Source: Kiloniella litopenaei (GTDB lineage Bacteria > Pseudomonadota > Alphaproteobacteria > Kiloniellales > Kiloniellaceae). Taken from it: a stretch of 64,000 bases of DNA. Where the stretch lies: the NCBI RefSeq assembly GCF_000982415.1, contig NZ_LANI01000003.1, positions 124,001 through 188,000 on the forward strand. Reading direction: 5' to 3'. Below the pieces are notes generated by a model. The model saw only the letters and a list, made by a program, of their open reading frames with translations. It was not told the DNA's origin and ran no database searches. Below are positions 16,696 to 26,342 of the stretch, in pieces (positions within the stretch are counted from its first letter, which is position 1; the number at the start of each line of letters is the position of its first letter). The translations under genes were made by a program, and so were the position numbers.

Positions 16696-19584
16696 CTATT
16701 CAGCCGCATCCCGATAGCTCTCGATTGAAGGGCAAGAGCAAACTAGATTACGATCACCATAAACGTTGTCCACACGTCCAACAGGCGCCCAGTATTTTCC
16801 GTCACGCAAACTTTCTACCGGATAGGCTGCTTCTTCGCGTGTATAGGGGTGATCCCAGTTTTCAGACAACATAGATGCAGCAGTATGCGGTGCATTACAA
16901 AGCATGTTGTCTTCAAGTGGTAATTCACCAGAAGCTACGCGGCCAATTTCTTTACGGATAGAAATCATTGCATCTGCAAGGCGATCAATCTCGTACTTGG
17001 ACTCTGATTCAGTTGGCTCAATCATCAATGTACCAGGTACAGGGAAAGACATTGTCGGGGCATGGAAACCATAATCGATCAAACGCTTGGCGATATCATC
17101 AACTGTAATACCGATGTCGTCTTTAAGTGGGCGAACATCAATAATACATTCATGAGCAACCATCCCGTTCTTGGATGTGTAAAGAACCGGATAGTGATCA
17201 GAAAGACGTTTAGCCAGATAGTTCGCATTCAAGATCGCCATCTGTGTTGCCTTTTTCAGACCAGAGGCCCCCATCAGCTTTAGATAGGTCCATGTGATCG
17301 GAAGAATGCTTGCAGATCCCCAAGGTGCAGAAGTAACAGCACCCTGCCCTGTCTCTGGGCCAGCTTCAGCAACCAGAGAATGATTCGGCAAGAAAGGCGC
17401 CAGGTGTTTACCAACACCGATCGGGCCAACACCCGGTCCCCCACCACCGTGTGGAATGCAGAATGTTTTATGCAGGTTAAGGTGCGAAACATCACCACCG
17501 AACTTACCCGGCTTAGCCAGTCCAACCATAGCATTCATGTTGGCGCCATCGACATAAACCTGTCCGCCAAAGTCATGAACAATGCCACATGTTTTACGAA
17601 CCTCTTCCTCAAACACACCATGTGTTGAAGGATAGGTAATCATGATCGCCGCCAGATTTTCCTGGTGCTTTTCAGCCTTGGCATAGAGATCGTCGTTATC
17701 GATGTAACCTTCGTCATCGCAGTTAACAACGACAACTTTCATGCCTGCCAGGGCAGCGGATGCAGGGTTTGTTCCGTGTGCAGATGCCGGAATCAGACAG
17801 ATATCGCGCTGCGTATCGCCCCGGCTTTCGTGGTACTTGCGAATAGCAAGCAGACCCGCATATTCCCCCTGAGAACCAGAGTTCGGCTGTAGCGACACGG
17901 CGTCGTATCCGGTAACTTCAACCAGCATATCTTCCAGATCTTTGATCAGCTCAAGATAGCCTTCGGCCTGATCAAGAGGAACGAATGGATGAATTTCACC
18001 AAATTCAGGCCATGTAACCGGAATCATCTCTGTGGCAGCATTCAGCTTCATGGTGCAAGAACCCAATGGAATCATTGCACGATCAAGCCCGATATCCTTG
18101 TCACAGAGCTTGCGCAGATAGCGCATCATTTCTGTTTCAGAATGATAACTATTGAATGTAGGATGCGTCAGGAAGTCTGTACGACGAACCGTAGCAGCAG
18201 GAATACTGCTCTCAACTGAATCATCCAGTGCATCAACAGATTGCCCTGAAACGCCGAAGACGCTCCAAAGAGTTTCAACATCACCACGGGTTGTTGTCTC
18301 ATCGATGGAAATACCAAGAGTATCCCCATCAACAACACGAAGGTTCATTTTGTGATCACGAGCTTTAGCGGCGATATCGTTGGCTTTACCAGCAACAGAA
18401 AGTGTCAGAGTGTCAAAGAAGCTGTCATACACAACTTCCACACCACCGGCTTTTAGACCAGCAGCCAGGATAGAGGCCAGACGGTTCACACGACGTGCGA
18501 TCGTCTTCAGGCCTTCAGGACCGTGATAGGTCGCATAGAAGCCAGCCATATTCGCGAGCAACGCCTGTGCTGTACAGATGTTACTGGTCGCTTTTTCACG
18601 GCGGATATGCTGTTCCCGGGTTTGAAGCGCCATGCGAAGAGCTGGCTCGCCATGAGAATCAACAGACATTCCAACAAGACGCGCAGGAATAGAGCGCTTG
18701 AATTTATCATGTGTCGCAAAGTAACCAGCGTGTGGTCCACCAAAACCCATTGGGACACCAAAACGTTGTGCGGAACCAATCGCAAAGTCAGCACCAAGTT
18801 CACCCGGGCTTTTGATAAGTGTTAGCGCAAGGATATCAGCAGCAATGCCGGCAAGACCTTTGTTTTCCTGAACCGCCGCGATCAAATCGCTGTAATCTTC
18901 GATACGACCGGAAGTTCCGGGATACTGGAACAGCGCACCATAAACAGCTGTAGGATCCAGATCTTTGCGCGGATCACCGATAACGACTTCGTAACCCAGA
19001 GCTTCTGCGCGTGTTTTGATAACCGAGATACTTTGAGGCAAGAGATCCTGATCAACAAAGAAAGCCTCTGCTTTACTTTTTGCAACACGACGACAGAACG
19101 TCATGGCTTCAGCAGCGGCAGTACCTTCGTCAAGCATAGAGGAATTCGCCAGTTCCATACCTGTAAGATCACTGATCATTGTCTGATAGTTCAGGATCGC
19201 TTCCAAGCGCCCCTGAGAAATCTCTGCCTGATACGGCGTATAAGATGTATACCAGCCCGGATTTTCCAGAACGTTTCTCAGGATAACTTTAGGAACGTGT
19301 GTTCCATAGTACCCCATACCAATGAAGGATTTGAACACCTTATTTTTGGATGCGAGTGACTTGGCATGAGCAAGAACATCAACTTCTGTCTGACTCTCAG
19401 CCATAGCAAGCGGGGCAGTCTCACGAATTGCTTCCGGCACTGTTTTATCGGAAAGCTCTTCCAAAGAACCAAGACCCAAAAGCGCAAGCATTTCCGTTTG
19501 CTCAGCATCATTAGGCCCGATATGACGGCGAACAAAATCAGTTTTTTGTTCTAGGTCTTTTAGAGACACATTTGTATCAGACAT
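16696..19584 (-). CDS. gcvP: Glycine dehydrogenase (decarboxylating), P protein
   Basis: PLP enzyme of the glycine cleavage system: it decarboxylates glycine and passes the aminomethyl group to lipoyl-GcvH. It is the single-chain form (962 residues) with N- and C-terminal halves fused, not the split GcvPA/GcvPB form. The PLP lysine is Lys706 in [23 protein letters not shown] 19584 ([13 protein letters not shown]) is preferred, with AAGGA upstream; the frame is open to 19641 but that extension is in the gcvH-gcvP spacer. It is last in the gcvT-gcvH-gcvP operon. Confidence 0.97.
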   Translation of the reverse strand: MSDTNVSLKDLEQKTDFVRRHIGPNDAEQTEMLALLGLGSLEELSDKTVPEAIRETAPLAMAESQTEVDVLAHAKSLASKNKVFKSFIGMGYYGTHVPKVILRNVLENPGWYTSYTPYQAEISQGRLEAILNYQTMISDLTGMELANSSMLDEGTAAAEAMTFCRRVAKSKAEAFFVDQDLLPQSISVIKTRAEALGYEVVIGDPRKDLDPTAVYGALFQYPGTSGRIEDYSDLIAAVQENKGLAGIAADILALTLIKSPGELGADFAIGSAQRFGVPMGFGGPHAGYFATHDKFKRSIPARLVGMSVDSHGEPALRMALQTREQHIRREKATSNICTAQALLANMAGFYATYHGPEGLKTIARRVNRLASILAAGLKAGGVEVVYDSFFDTLTLSVAGKANDIAAKARDHKMNLRVVDGDTLGISIDETTTRGDVETLWSVFGVSGQSVDALDDSVESSIPAATVRRTDFLTHPTFNSYHSETEMMRYLRKLCDKDIGLDRAMIPLGSCTMKLNAATEMIPVTWPEFGEIHPFVPLDQAEGYLELIKDLEDMLVEVTGYDAVSLQPNSGSQGEYAGLLAIRKYHESRGDTQRDICLIPASAHGTNPASAALAGMKVVVVNCDDEGYIDNDDLYAKAEKHQENLAAIMITYPSTHGVFEEEVRKTCGIVHDFGGQVYVDGANMNAMVGLAKPGKFGGDVSHLNLHKTFCIPHGGGGPGVGPIGVGKHLAPFLPNHSLVAEAGPETGQGAVTSAPWGSASILPITWTYLKLMGASGLKKATQMAILNANYLAKRLSDHYPVLYTSKNGMVAHECIIDVRPLKDDIGITVDDIAKRLIDYGFHAPTMSFPVPGTLMIEPTESESKYEIDRLADAMISIRKEIGRVASGELPLEDNMLCNAPHTAASMLSENWDHPYTREEAAYPVESLRDGKYWAPVGRVDNVYGDRNLVCSCPSIESYRDAAE

Positions 19585-19710
19585 GGCGAATTCCTTAATT
19601 AGTAAACCAATGCACAGCTTCCTTGCAGAAGCTGGCATCAATCAAACGTACTTAGCTGAGATTACAAATACTCAGATTTTCCCAACACCCAAAATCAACG
19701 ATTAGAGGTA

Positions 19711-20088
19711 TTATCCCTGACCTTCGATAAAGGCTTTGTAGCCGGCTTCGTCCATCAACTGTTCAAGCTGTGAAGCATCCGTAATCTTCGCTTTGTAGAA
19801 CCAGCCTTCACCCATTGGGTCAGAGTTCACCAGACTTGGCTCATCAGCCAAAGCTTCGTTACCGGCGATCACTTCACCATCACAAATCGCGTAAACTTCA
19901 CTTGCAGCTTTAACAGATTCAACAACCGCAGCTTCGTCACCTTTTTCCAGGTCTTTTCCTTCGTCCGGAACTTCAACGAATACAACGTCACCAAGCTGCT
20001 CTTGAGCAAATTCTGTGATTCCAACGGTACCGACATCACCGTCGACAAGAATCCATTCGTGGTCTTCACTGAATTTAAGTTCGCTCAT
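19711..20088 (-). CDS. gcvH: Glycine cleavage system H protein
   Basis: Lipoyl carrier that shuttles the aminomethyl group between GcvP, GcvT and the lipoamide dehydrogenase. The lipoylated residue is Lys60 in the conserved ESVKAASEVYA turn. At 125 residues it is normal. It lies between gcvT and gcvP with spacers of about 120 bases on each side and no sign of internal terminators. A lipoate ligase or synthase is not in the window. Confidence 0.97.
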   Translation of the reverse strand: MSELKFSEDHEWILVDGDVGTVGITEFAQEQLGDVVFVEVPDEGKDLEKGDEAAVVESVKAASEVYAICDGEVIAGNEALADEPSLVNSDPMGEGWFYKAKITDASQLEQLMDEAGYKAFIEGQG

Positions 20089-20204
20089 AATCCTGATCCT
20101 CTAATAAATTGTTTTTATTTCAGAGCTTCGTAATTGGGACGTTGCTCTGCGTTATCGTGAGTTTTCTCACTATAAATATTTCCCAAGCGCTCTGTTTCCC
20201 AGAA

Positions 20205-21308
20205 CTATCCTCGGAAATAACTCTTCTGTTCAAATGGCATTTTGACCACTTTACACGGCATTTCCTTGCCGCGGACCAGAGCATTCAAAGCTGTATCCGG
20301 TGCCTTGTAATCGGATGCCACGTAAGCAATGGCAATTGGACCGCCAACAGAAGGCCCAAAGCCGCCGCTGGTTACTTTACCAACAACCTCACCATCGGCG
20401 TTTGCAATTTCAACACCTGGACGCAATGGGGCGCGTCCTTCTGGCAAAATACCAACCAAACGTCTTGGGGCACCGTCAGCAATTTGTTTTAGGATGATAT
20501 CATCACCCGGGAAACCACCGTCAGCTCTGCGGCGTTTTTGAATAGCCCACAACAAGCCAGCTTCGATAGGCGTTGTTGTCGTATCAATATCGTTTCCATA
20601 GAGACAAAGACCTGCCTCCATACGTAGCGAATCACGCGCACCAAGGCCTGCGACTTCAACTTCAGGCTCGTCCAGCAAACGGCGAACAATAGCAACGGCC
20701 TTTTCCGCCGGGATTGCAATTTCATAACCATCTTCGCCAGTATAGCCGGAACGACTAACCTGACAGCTCACCCCGTCAATTTCCAGTGTCATGAAAGTCA
20801 TGAATTTCATATCGGCACAGCGGGCATCAAAACGGGCCAATACATCAACAGATTTTGGCCCCTGTAGCGCGATCAAAGCATTGTCATATTCGACTTCTAC
20901 GTCAACTTGATCACCGATTTTCGATTTGATGTGTGCAATATCAGCATCTTTACACGCTGCGTTGATCACCAAACTTAATCCACCCGGTACTTTGGTGATC
21001 ATCAAATCATCAAGGATACCACCTTCGTCATTCGTGAAAAAGCTGTAACGGATTGAGTTTTCGGCAAGATTTTCTAAATCAGCTGGAAGAAGACTTTCCA
21101 GTGCAGGGATCGCATTATCACCCATCAGGCGTACGATGCCCATGTGAGACACATCAAAAATCGCCGCAGAAGCACGTGTATGCTTGTGTTCTGTCATGAT
21201 GCCAGCAGGATACTGAACAGGCATAGAATAACCTGCGAAAGGAACCATTTTGGCACCAAGTTCCACGTGCAGATCATAAAGAGGTGTTTTTTTAAGGTCT
21301 TCCGACAT
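20205..21308 (-). CDS. gcvT: Aminomethyltransferase, T protein of glycine cleavage system
   Basis: Tetrahydrofolate-dependent T protein: it releases ammonia from the aminomethyl-lipoyl GcvH and forms 5,10-methylene-THF. Family patches include KMVPFAGYSMPVQY, the FDVSHMG strand, and a C-terminal domain with KVTSGGFGPSVGGPIAIAYV. The start at 21308 (MSEDLKKTPLYDLH) is chosen because GGAG lies eight bases upstream and the frame beyond it runs back into the riboswitch. About 367 residues. First gene of the glycine-controlled operon. Confidence 0.96.
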   Translation of the reverse strand: MSEDLKKTPLYDLHVELGAKMVPFAGYSMPVQYPAGIMTEHKHTRASAAIFDVSHMGIVRLMGDNAIPALESLLPADLENLAENSIRYSFFTNDEGGILDDLMITKVPGGLSLVINAACKDADIAHIKSKIGDQVDVEVEYDNALIALQGPKSVDVLARFDARCADMKFMTFMTLEIDGVSCQVSRSGYTGEDGYEIAIPAEKAVAIVRRLLDEPEVEVAGLGARDSLRMEAGLCLYGNDIDTTTTPIEAGLLWAIQKRRRADGGFPGDDIILKQIADGAPRRLVGILPEGRAPLRPGVEIANADGEVVGKVTSGGFGPSVGGPIAIAYVASDYKAPDTALNALVRGKEMPCKVVKMPFEQKSYFRG

Positions 21309-21333
21309 AACCAAGCTCCAGAACACATAAGGT

Positions 21334-21358
21334 AAAACACAACGGCAACGAGCCATTG
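21334..21358 (-). promoter_or_regulatory. Candidate expression-platform hairpin of the gcv riboswitch
   Basis: On the minus strand CAATGGC-TCGTT-GCCGTTG (21358-21340) forms a seven-base-pair hairpin with one G-T pair, followed by TGTTTT, lying between the second glycine aptamer and the gcvT ribosome binding site. It looks like a weak terminator that glycine binding could control. This is inference from position and shape. Confidence 0.4.
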
Positions 21359-21361
21359 CAT

Positions 21362-21561
21362 CCCCCTCTGTCTTCGAACCTGAGAGATTCACAAAAGATG
21401 TTTATCACCTTTTGCTTACTCCGTCGGTGTCTCGCAGTACGCAAAACTTTCCAGAGTTGCCTGCCTCTTGCGGTCCATGTGCCTGAGAGTTTCCGGGGCG
21501 GTTGCTCCTTCGGCGCTGCCCGTATTGTTTCGCTTAAGAAACTTTACGGCAATCTCTCCCG
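21362..21561 (-). promoter_or_regulatory. Tandem glycine riboswitch
   Basis: The minus-strand leader of gcvT has both glycine aptamers in tandem. Aptamer 1 shows GGAGAG at about 21560, the core GCCGAAGGAGCAACCGCC and CTCTCAGGCACATGGACCG. Aptamer 2 shows a second ACCGACGGAGTAAGC core and AATCTCTCAGGTTCGAAGAC, then AGAGGGGG. The match to the known consensus and the location before gcvT-gcvH-gcvP make this firm. Expected behaviour is glycine-activated expression of the cleavage operon. Confidence 0.95.
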
Positions 21562-21894
21562 CGAGAGGTATTCCAGCAATAGTCAAATTGTCTTGCAACA
21601 ACCTAACTTAGCTAGAGATTTACCCTCTTCTGAAAAAAAGTCAACCACAGACGACACAAATTCCAGCGAACACGACAAATAACCAGCAATAACAAATAGT
21701 TATTTCCTAAAGGAAATTTTTAACCCTCAGATTCACAAGAGGACACTATCAGAAACGCAACCGATTTAACGATAACGACCCCAATAGTCCCCCACGACAT
21801 TAGCCGCATCTGTTTTTATCGCATGACTTTACGCATAAGGATTTGATGGACTTTGGAATCGAATAAAGCTGAAAGCCTTTTGATCTGAAATCGC
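21562..21894. other. Gene-free spacer between the gcv leader and the lipoprotein gene
   Basis: Holds the upstream side of the riboswitch leader, where the gcv promoter must lie; a TTGACT-like element on the minus strand near 21640 has no convincing -10 partner. I see no reading frame with coding character and no strong hairpin in the rest. Confidence 0.5.
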
Positions 21895-22461
21895 TTATAT
21901 TTTAGTTCGGTTATAATAAAGCTCGCTTCGCGTCAGCTCAAAACCGATGAAGATGATATAATCATCACCTGTTTTACCATTACGCAAAGGTATCGTCGGG
22001 AAAATATTGTCCACCAGGGCAACAGACGTTCTATTTCCCTCGAAAGGAGCAACAAGATCAAAGGATTCACGGCTTAGAATTTTACGGTCATGTGTGGCAA
22101 CCGCAACAAAATAGTTAAACCTTGCGGCACCATCGCTGGCGGGGCCTTGTGTCAACTCAAAACGCACGACAACCTGATTATTCAGATTATTTGTTTCTTC
22201 ATCCAGAACGCAGACATTGGCGAAGTTATTGATCGACGCTTCAAACGCAACATCGGTTAAATCACGCCCCTGCCCTTGAAAACGGGTCATTTCTTCTGCT
22301 TCCTTAAGCACAATAATCTCTGGACATGCAGGGGGTGCTTTTTCAGGCTCGATCAAACCACAACCGGAAAGAACAAGACCAGAAAAAACCAAGGATACTA
22401 TGGAATATGCGCCCGATGGAAAAGGAATGCGCGACACGACGTTGGAGAACAGGCGACCCAT
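21895..22461 (-). CDS. Putative lipoprotein of unknown function
   Basis: The protein begins with a basic stretch and a hydrophobic segment ending in the lipobox LVLSGCG, so the cysteine at about residue 34 should be lipidated and the mature part exported. The mature 155 residues contain a beta-rich pattern with segments such as NNQVVVRFELTQGPA and ARFNYFVAVATHD, which suggests a small beta-sandwich domain. I do not recognise a named family. It is divergent from ispH. Length 188 and codon use look like the neighbours, so it appears to be a real, resident gene. Confidence 0.75.
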   Translation of the reverse strand: MGRLFSNVVSRIPFPSGAYSIVSLVFSGLVLSGCGLIEPEKAPPACPEIIVLKEAEEMTRFQGQGRDLTDVAFEASINNFANVCVLDEETNNLNNQVVVRFELTQGPASDGAARFNYFVAVATHDRKILSRESFDLVAPFEGNRTSVALVDNIFPTIPLRNGKTGDDYIIFIGFELTRSELYYNRTKI

Positions 22462-22601
22462 AAATGTTCTATCCCTTAATCTGACAAGGATTAAAATGAC
22501 TTAAGCGAGCCAATCCACGTGTTCATAGCTCAGCTATAGATGAATATCTTTCGTACGATTACTCCTAAATACAAAGATACCAAGACAGAAGCAAGCATCC
22601 G

Positions 22602-22712
22602 ATGTTTAAGATAACGCTGATTAGCTCTTTTCTCGGCATCAGCACTGTATTAGTTTCGCGGTTATTACAGATGGGCTATTCTCATCAACAGCTGTACGGA
22701 CGGATAATATGA
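22602..22712 (+). CDS. Possible 36-residue leader or membrane peptide before ispH
   Basis: An ATG at 22602 opens a frame of 36 codons whose TGA overlaps the ispH ATG as ATGA, the arrangement of translationally coupled genes. The product starts with a short hydrophobic run ([16 protein letters not shown]). There is no strong ribosome binding site and I know no family. It could be a true upstream peptide that couples translation to ispH, or chance. Confidence 0.3.
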   Translation: MFKITLISSFLGISTVLVSRLLQMGYSHQQLYGRII

Positions 22713-23677
22713 ACAAAAACGATCTCACGATACTTCTCGCCAGCCCACGAGGTTTTTGCGCCGGTGTCGATCGTGCCATTGAGATTGTAGAACGTGCCCT
22801 CGTCAAACACGGGGCGCCCGTTTATGTTCGCCATGAAATTGTTCACAACAGGTATGTTGTAGAATCCCTGGAACAAAAGGGTGCTGTTTTTGTCAAAGAA
22901 CTTGATCAGGTTCCCGAAGGTCTTCCTGTTATTTTCTCGGCCCATGGTGTTCCCAAATCCGTACCTGCCGCAGCACAGGCCCGTGAGCTTTTATACTTTG
23001 ACGCCACGTGCCCTCTGGTAAGTAAAGTTCACAGAGAAGCAGAGCGCCATGAAAAAGACGGACGCATGGTCATTCTTATTGGCCACGCCGGGCACCCGGA
23101 AGTTATCGGGACAATGGGACAGCTAGACAAAGGCTCCATTGTGCTTGTCGAAACCGAAGAAGATGCTGAAAACCTGTCAGTAGAAGATCCAAATAATCTT
23201 GCATTTGTCACCCAGACAACCTTGTCAGTTGATGACACTGCTTCCATCGTCAAGATCCTGATGCGACGGTTCCCAAACATGTTAGAACCGAAAAAAGAAG
23301 ATATTTGTTATGCCACTACCAATAGACAGGAAGCTGTAAAGGCAATCGCAACAAGGTGCGACGCGTTGCTGGTAATCGGCGCCCCCAATTCCTCAAATTC
23401 AAAGCGTCTCGTGGAAGTGGCTTACAAACAAGGCTGTGAAAAAGCAGCCTTGGTACAGCGTGCCACAGATATCAAATGGGATGCCCTTGATGGCGTAAAA
23501 ACACTGGGTATAACAGCTGGGGCGTCTGCACCTGAAATCTTGGTTGAAGAAGTAATTGATGCATTTAAAGATCACTACAATGTATCAATTGAAGAAATAA
23601 ATATCAGGGATGAAAACGTTATTTTTAAAGTCCCTAAAACGTTGCTTGATACACCTGCAACAAAAGATATTCGCTAA
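22709..23677 (+). CDS. ispH: 4-hydroxy-3-methylbut-2-enyl diphosphate reductase
   Basis: Last enzyme of the MEP isoprenoid pathway: an iron-sulphur protein that reduces HMBPP to IPP and DMAPP. Three cluster cysteines are seen: Cys17 in SPRGFCAGV, one in [12 protein letters not shown] near residue 100 and one in the [13 protein letters not shown] segment near residue 197, where the TNRQ signature also lies. At 322 residues it is normal. It is followed by thrB and rnhA on the same strand, an order seen in other alphaproteobacteria. Confidence 0.97.
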   Translation: MNKNDLTILLASPRGFCAGVDRAIEIVERALVKHGAPVYVRHEIVHNRYVVESLEQKGAVFVKELDQVPEGLPVIFSAHGVPKSVPAAAQARELLYFDATCPLVSKVHREAERHEKDGRMVILIGHAGHPEVIGTMGQLDKGSIVLVETEEDAENLSVEDPNNLAFVTQTTLSVDDTASIVKILMRRFPNMLEPKKEDICYATTNRQEAVKAIATRCDALLVIGAPNSSNSKRLVEVAYKQGCEKAALVQRATDIKWDALDGVKTLGITAGASAPEILVEEVIDAFKDHYNVSIEEINIRDENVIFKVPKTLLDTPATKDIR

Positions 23678-23743
23678 GCACCTGAAAATCAGGTCAAACC
23701 AAGACACGAATTCATCAAGACATCTATTTTCATTGAGACCAGA

Positions 23744-24709
23744 ATGGCCGTTTATACAGAAGTTCCAGATGATGAAGTTGAAAACTTCCTCACCGAATAT
23801 GACATCGGTGATGTCCTCTCTCTCAAAGGTATTGCCGAAGGGGTAGAAAACTCAAACTACATCCTTCATACCACTATGGGGCATTATATTCTCACGCTCT
23901 ATGAAAAACGTGTTGAGAAAGCAGATCTCCCCTTCTTTTTGGGTTACATGCAACACTTGGCTAACAACGGGATCTCTTGCCCTGTTCCGGTAGCTGGTAA
24001 AGATGGCCAAAGTTTAAAAGAACTCTGTGGGCGGCCCGCTGCCATTACGACATTTCTTGATGGTATGTGGCCAAGACGCATCCAGCCCTTTCATTGCCGT
24101 GCGCTTGGAAAAACAATGGCCGAGATGCACCTAGCTGGACAGGATTTTTCATTACAAAGGCCCAACGCCCTGTCTGTAAAAGGCTGGAAGGAAGTTTTAG
24201 ATGCCTGTGAGGGAAAAGGTGAACAGGTTAAAACAGGTCTGACAGATATCCTCAACAAAGAGTACGAGTTCCTTGAAACGGAATGGCCGACGAGCCTTCC
24301 ACAAGGGGTTATTCATGCCGATATGTTCCAGGATAATGTTTTCTTTATTCACGAAAAGCTATCGGGAATAATTGACTTTTATTTCGCCTGTAATGATATC
24401 TTGGCCTACGAACTGGCGATCTGTCTGAATGCTTGGTGTTTTGAACAGGATAATTCCTTTAACATCACAAAAGCTCAACTTATGCTTAGGGCTTATCAAG
24501 AGGTTCGCCCGCTAGAAGAGGATGAAATTAATGCTCTCCCCATACTGGCCCGTGGAGCATCTCTTCGATTTTTACTGACAAGGCTCTATGACTGGGTAAA
24601 TCATCCAGAAGGTGCTTTTGTGAAACCCAAAGACCCTATTGAGTATTTGAACAAGCTGAAATTTCACCAGTCCGTCAAAAGCATTTCTGATTATGGAATA
24701 ACCCTATGA
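23744..24709 (+). CDS. thrB: Homoserine kinase (ThrB, kinase-fold alpha-type)
   Basis: Phosphorylates homoserine for threonine synthesis. It belongs to the aminoglycoside-phosphotransferase-like ThrB found in alphaproteobacteria and pseudomonads, not the GHMP kinase. Support: the N-terminal [13 protein letters not shown] loop, the catalytic-loop motif [13 protein letters not shown] and the following [11 protein letters not shown] metal-binding segment. At 321 residues it is normal. It overlaps rnhA by four bases (ATGA), showing coupling. Its partner threonine synthase, thrC, is encoded at 32.4 kb. Confidence 0.95.
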   Translation: MAVYTEVPDDEVENFLTEYDIGDVLSLKGIAEGVENSNYILHTTMGHYILTLYEKRVEKADLPFFLGYMQHLANNGISCPVPVAGKDGQSLKELCGRPAAITTFLDGMWPRRIQPFHCRALGKTMAEMHLAGQDFSLQRPNALSVKGWKEVLDACEGKGEQVKTGLTDILNKEYEFLETEWPTSLPQGVIHADMFQDNVFFIHEKLSGIIDFYFACNDILAYELAICLNAWCFEQDNSFNITKAQLMLRAYQEVRPLEEDEINALPILARGASLRFLLTRLYDWVNHPEGAFVKPKDPIEYLNKLKFHQSVKSISDYGITL

Positions 24710-25149
24710 ACCAAAGAACACCTGTAGAAATCTTCACTGACGGGGCTTGTTCTGGTAATCCTGGGCCAGGCGGTTGGGGTGCTTTACTGAGATATAAAGA
24801 CACAGAAAAAGAGCTGTGTGGTGGTGACGCAGAGACGACCAACAATCGCATGGAGCTTCAAGGAGCAATATCAGCGTTGAATGCCCTTAAAAAGCCATCC
24901 TATATCATTCTCACAACCGATAGCGTGTATGTAAAAGACGGCATTACAAAATGGATTTTTAACTGGCAAAAAAACGGATGGAAAACCGCTAACAAGAAAC
25001 CGGTTAAAAACGCTGAACTGTGGCAAGATTTGATTCAAGCCCTCAAACCCCACGACGTAGAATGGCGATGGGTGAAGGGCCACGCAGGGCATCCTGAAAA
25101 CGAGCGTGCAGACGAACTCGCACGCAAAGGCATGGCCGAATTTAAATAG
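24706..25149 (+). CDS. rnhA: Ribonuclease HI
   Basis: Cleaves RNA in RNA:DNA hybrids, including replication primers and R-loops. The four catalytic acidic residues are visible: Asp in [18 protein letters not shown] (residue 12), Glu in [10 protein letters not shown], Asp in TTDSVYV and the last Asp in ENERADELA. At 147 residues it is normal. It overlaps thrB by four bases and its stop lies in the loop of an 11-bp hairpin. With rnhB, the window holds both RNase H types. Confidence 0.97.
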   Translation: MNQRTPVEIFTDGACSGNPGPGGWGALLRYKDTEKELCGGDAETTNNRMELQGAISALNALKKPSYIILTTDSVYVKDGITKWIFNWQKNGWKTANKKPVKNAELWQDLIQALKPHDVEWRWVKGHAGHPENERADELARKGMAEFK

Positions 25150-25160
25150 GGCCATGCCTT
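25128..25160. terminator. Hairpin overlapping the rnhA stop
   Basis: AAGGCATGGCC (25128-25138) pairs perfectly with GGCCATGCCTT (25150-25160); the rnhA stop lies in the 11-base loop. There is no T run on the plus strand, so this may be a 3'-end stabiliser or a Rho-assisted end of the ispH-thrB-rnhA transcript. A second small palindrome (25180-25197) overlaps the flagellin stop. Confidence 0.45.
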
Positions 25161-25182
25161 AAATCGTGTAACAAGCGAGATT

Positions 25183-25986
25183 CTAGCCTTCTAGAATTTT
25201 AAGTAGTGCTTGCGGATTCTTATTCGCCTGAGCCTGCACAGCAAGCTCTGCTTCATTCAGAACTTTGGAGGTAACCAAGCTGGTTACCTGTGCAGCAATG
25301 TCTGCATCAGCAATGGCTGAATTCGCCGCAGATACATTTTCGATCTGGCTGGCAATGTTTTCACCCGCAACTTCAAAGCGGGAAACAGTTGCGCCAATTT
25401 CTGCTCTGGCGTTGCTGACTTGATTGATCGCGTTATCAATCGCACCAATGGCTGTTGTTGCATTAGCAGCGGTATCTACAGTTAAACCCGATATTCCCAG
25501 GGCCGTTCCCGTGACATCAACGCCATCAAGAGAAATTGTATCCCCGACATCTGTCCCTACAAGGAAATCAGAGCTGTCGGTATTATCCAGAAGTCCACGA
25601 CCATTGAACGTGGTCTGATTCGCAATTTCAGAAACTTCATCTCTGATTTGAACGAACTCAGCATTAATTGCCTGAAGACTGGCAGGATCTTGTGTTCCCC
25701 CCAAAGCTTGCGCTGCAAGCTCCTTCATACGCATTAAACCATCGGATATTCTGGCAAGTCCACCATCTGCAATTTGCCCTATACTGGCGCCTTGCGCAGC
25801 GGTGGCAGCATTTTGATTAAGAACAACAGTATCTGATTGCAAAACAGTTGAAATAGCCAATGAAGCCGCCGCATCGGAAGCCCTTGGAATATTAGAACCA
25901 CTTGCGAGTTTATTAAGACTATTTTGCTGCAAACGTGAATTTTGCAGTGACGCCGCATTAATCGACGCGCCATTAACGGTAGGCAT
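25183..25986 (-). CDS. Flagellin-like protein (short, diverged)
   Basis: Filament protein candidate. The N-terminal helix has flagellin features (LQQNSLNKLASGSNIPRASD, then AAASLAISTVLQSD) and the C-terminal helix is typical (ADADIAAQVTSLVTSKVLNEAELAVQAQA, ending LLKILEG). The middle variable part is short, giving 267 residues. The N-terminus differs from the usual MSLNTN beginning. GGAG precedes the ATG at 25986. No flagellar assembly, chaperone or regulator genes are nearby, so it is an isolated flagellin locus, perhaps one of several paralogues. Confidence 0.82.
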   Translation of the reverse strand: MPTVNGASINAASLQNSRLQQNSLNKLASGSNIPRASDAAASLAISTVLQSDTVVLNQNAATAAQGASIGQIADGGLARISDGLMRMKELAAQALGGTQDPASLQAINAEFVQIRDEVSEIANQTTFNGRGLLDNTDSSDFLVGTDVGDTISLDGVDVTGTALGISGLTVDTAANATTAIGAIDNAINQVSNARAEIGATVSRFEVAGENIASQIENVSAANSAIADADIAAQVTSLVTSKVLNEAELAVQAQANKNPQALLKILEG

Positions 25987-26342
25987 TTGACCGTCTCCAA
26001 TACTTAGAGAATGTTACGCGCATACCTGCGCAGTGCACCAATACTATTCCTGTTATTTTGAGCCCATTGGTCAAAAAAATCAATATTTTACATATTCAAA
26101 GCACATTATATTTTAATAAAATTTTAGCTAATTTCTATATGACTAACAAAAAAGCTATTTTTTCAATTATTTGCTTGGTTAATTCCATCGTTTTTTCCTC
26201 ATACATTTACAATGCAGCCCGGATTTCAACAGAGTCGCAATTTTGTGATTTATTGATATAAACTTGCAAAAATAACAAAAGAACACATCAAATTTTATTA
26301 TGAGGTAAGATATAAAACTCTTTCATAAAGCTCGACATACAC
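25987..26342. other. AT-rich spacer between flagellin and DUF1194 genes
   Basis: A 356-base region much richer in A and T than its neighbours, which must hold the divergent promoters of the flagellin and DUF1194 genes. A 67-codon plus-strand frame at 26058-26261 is rejected as chance. No TTAA-N7-TTAA CtrA site and no clear sigma-28 site was found by eye. Confidence 0.5.

Noticed and set aside
26058-26261. 67-codon plus-strand frame in the AT-rich spacer
   Set aside because: Composition bias explains its Ile/Asn/Lys/Phe content; no ribosome binding site and no conserved pattern.
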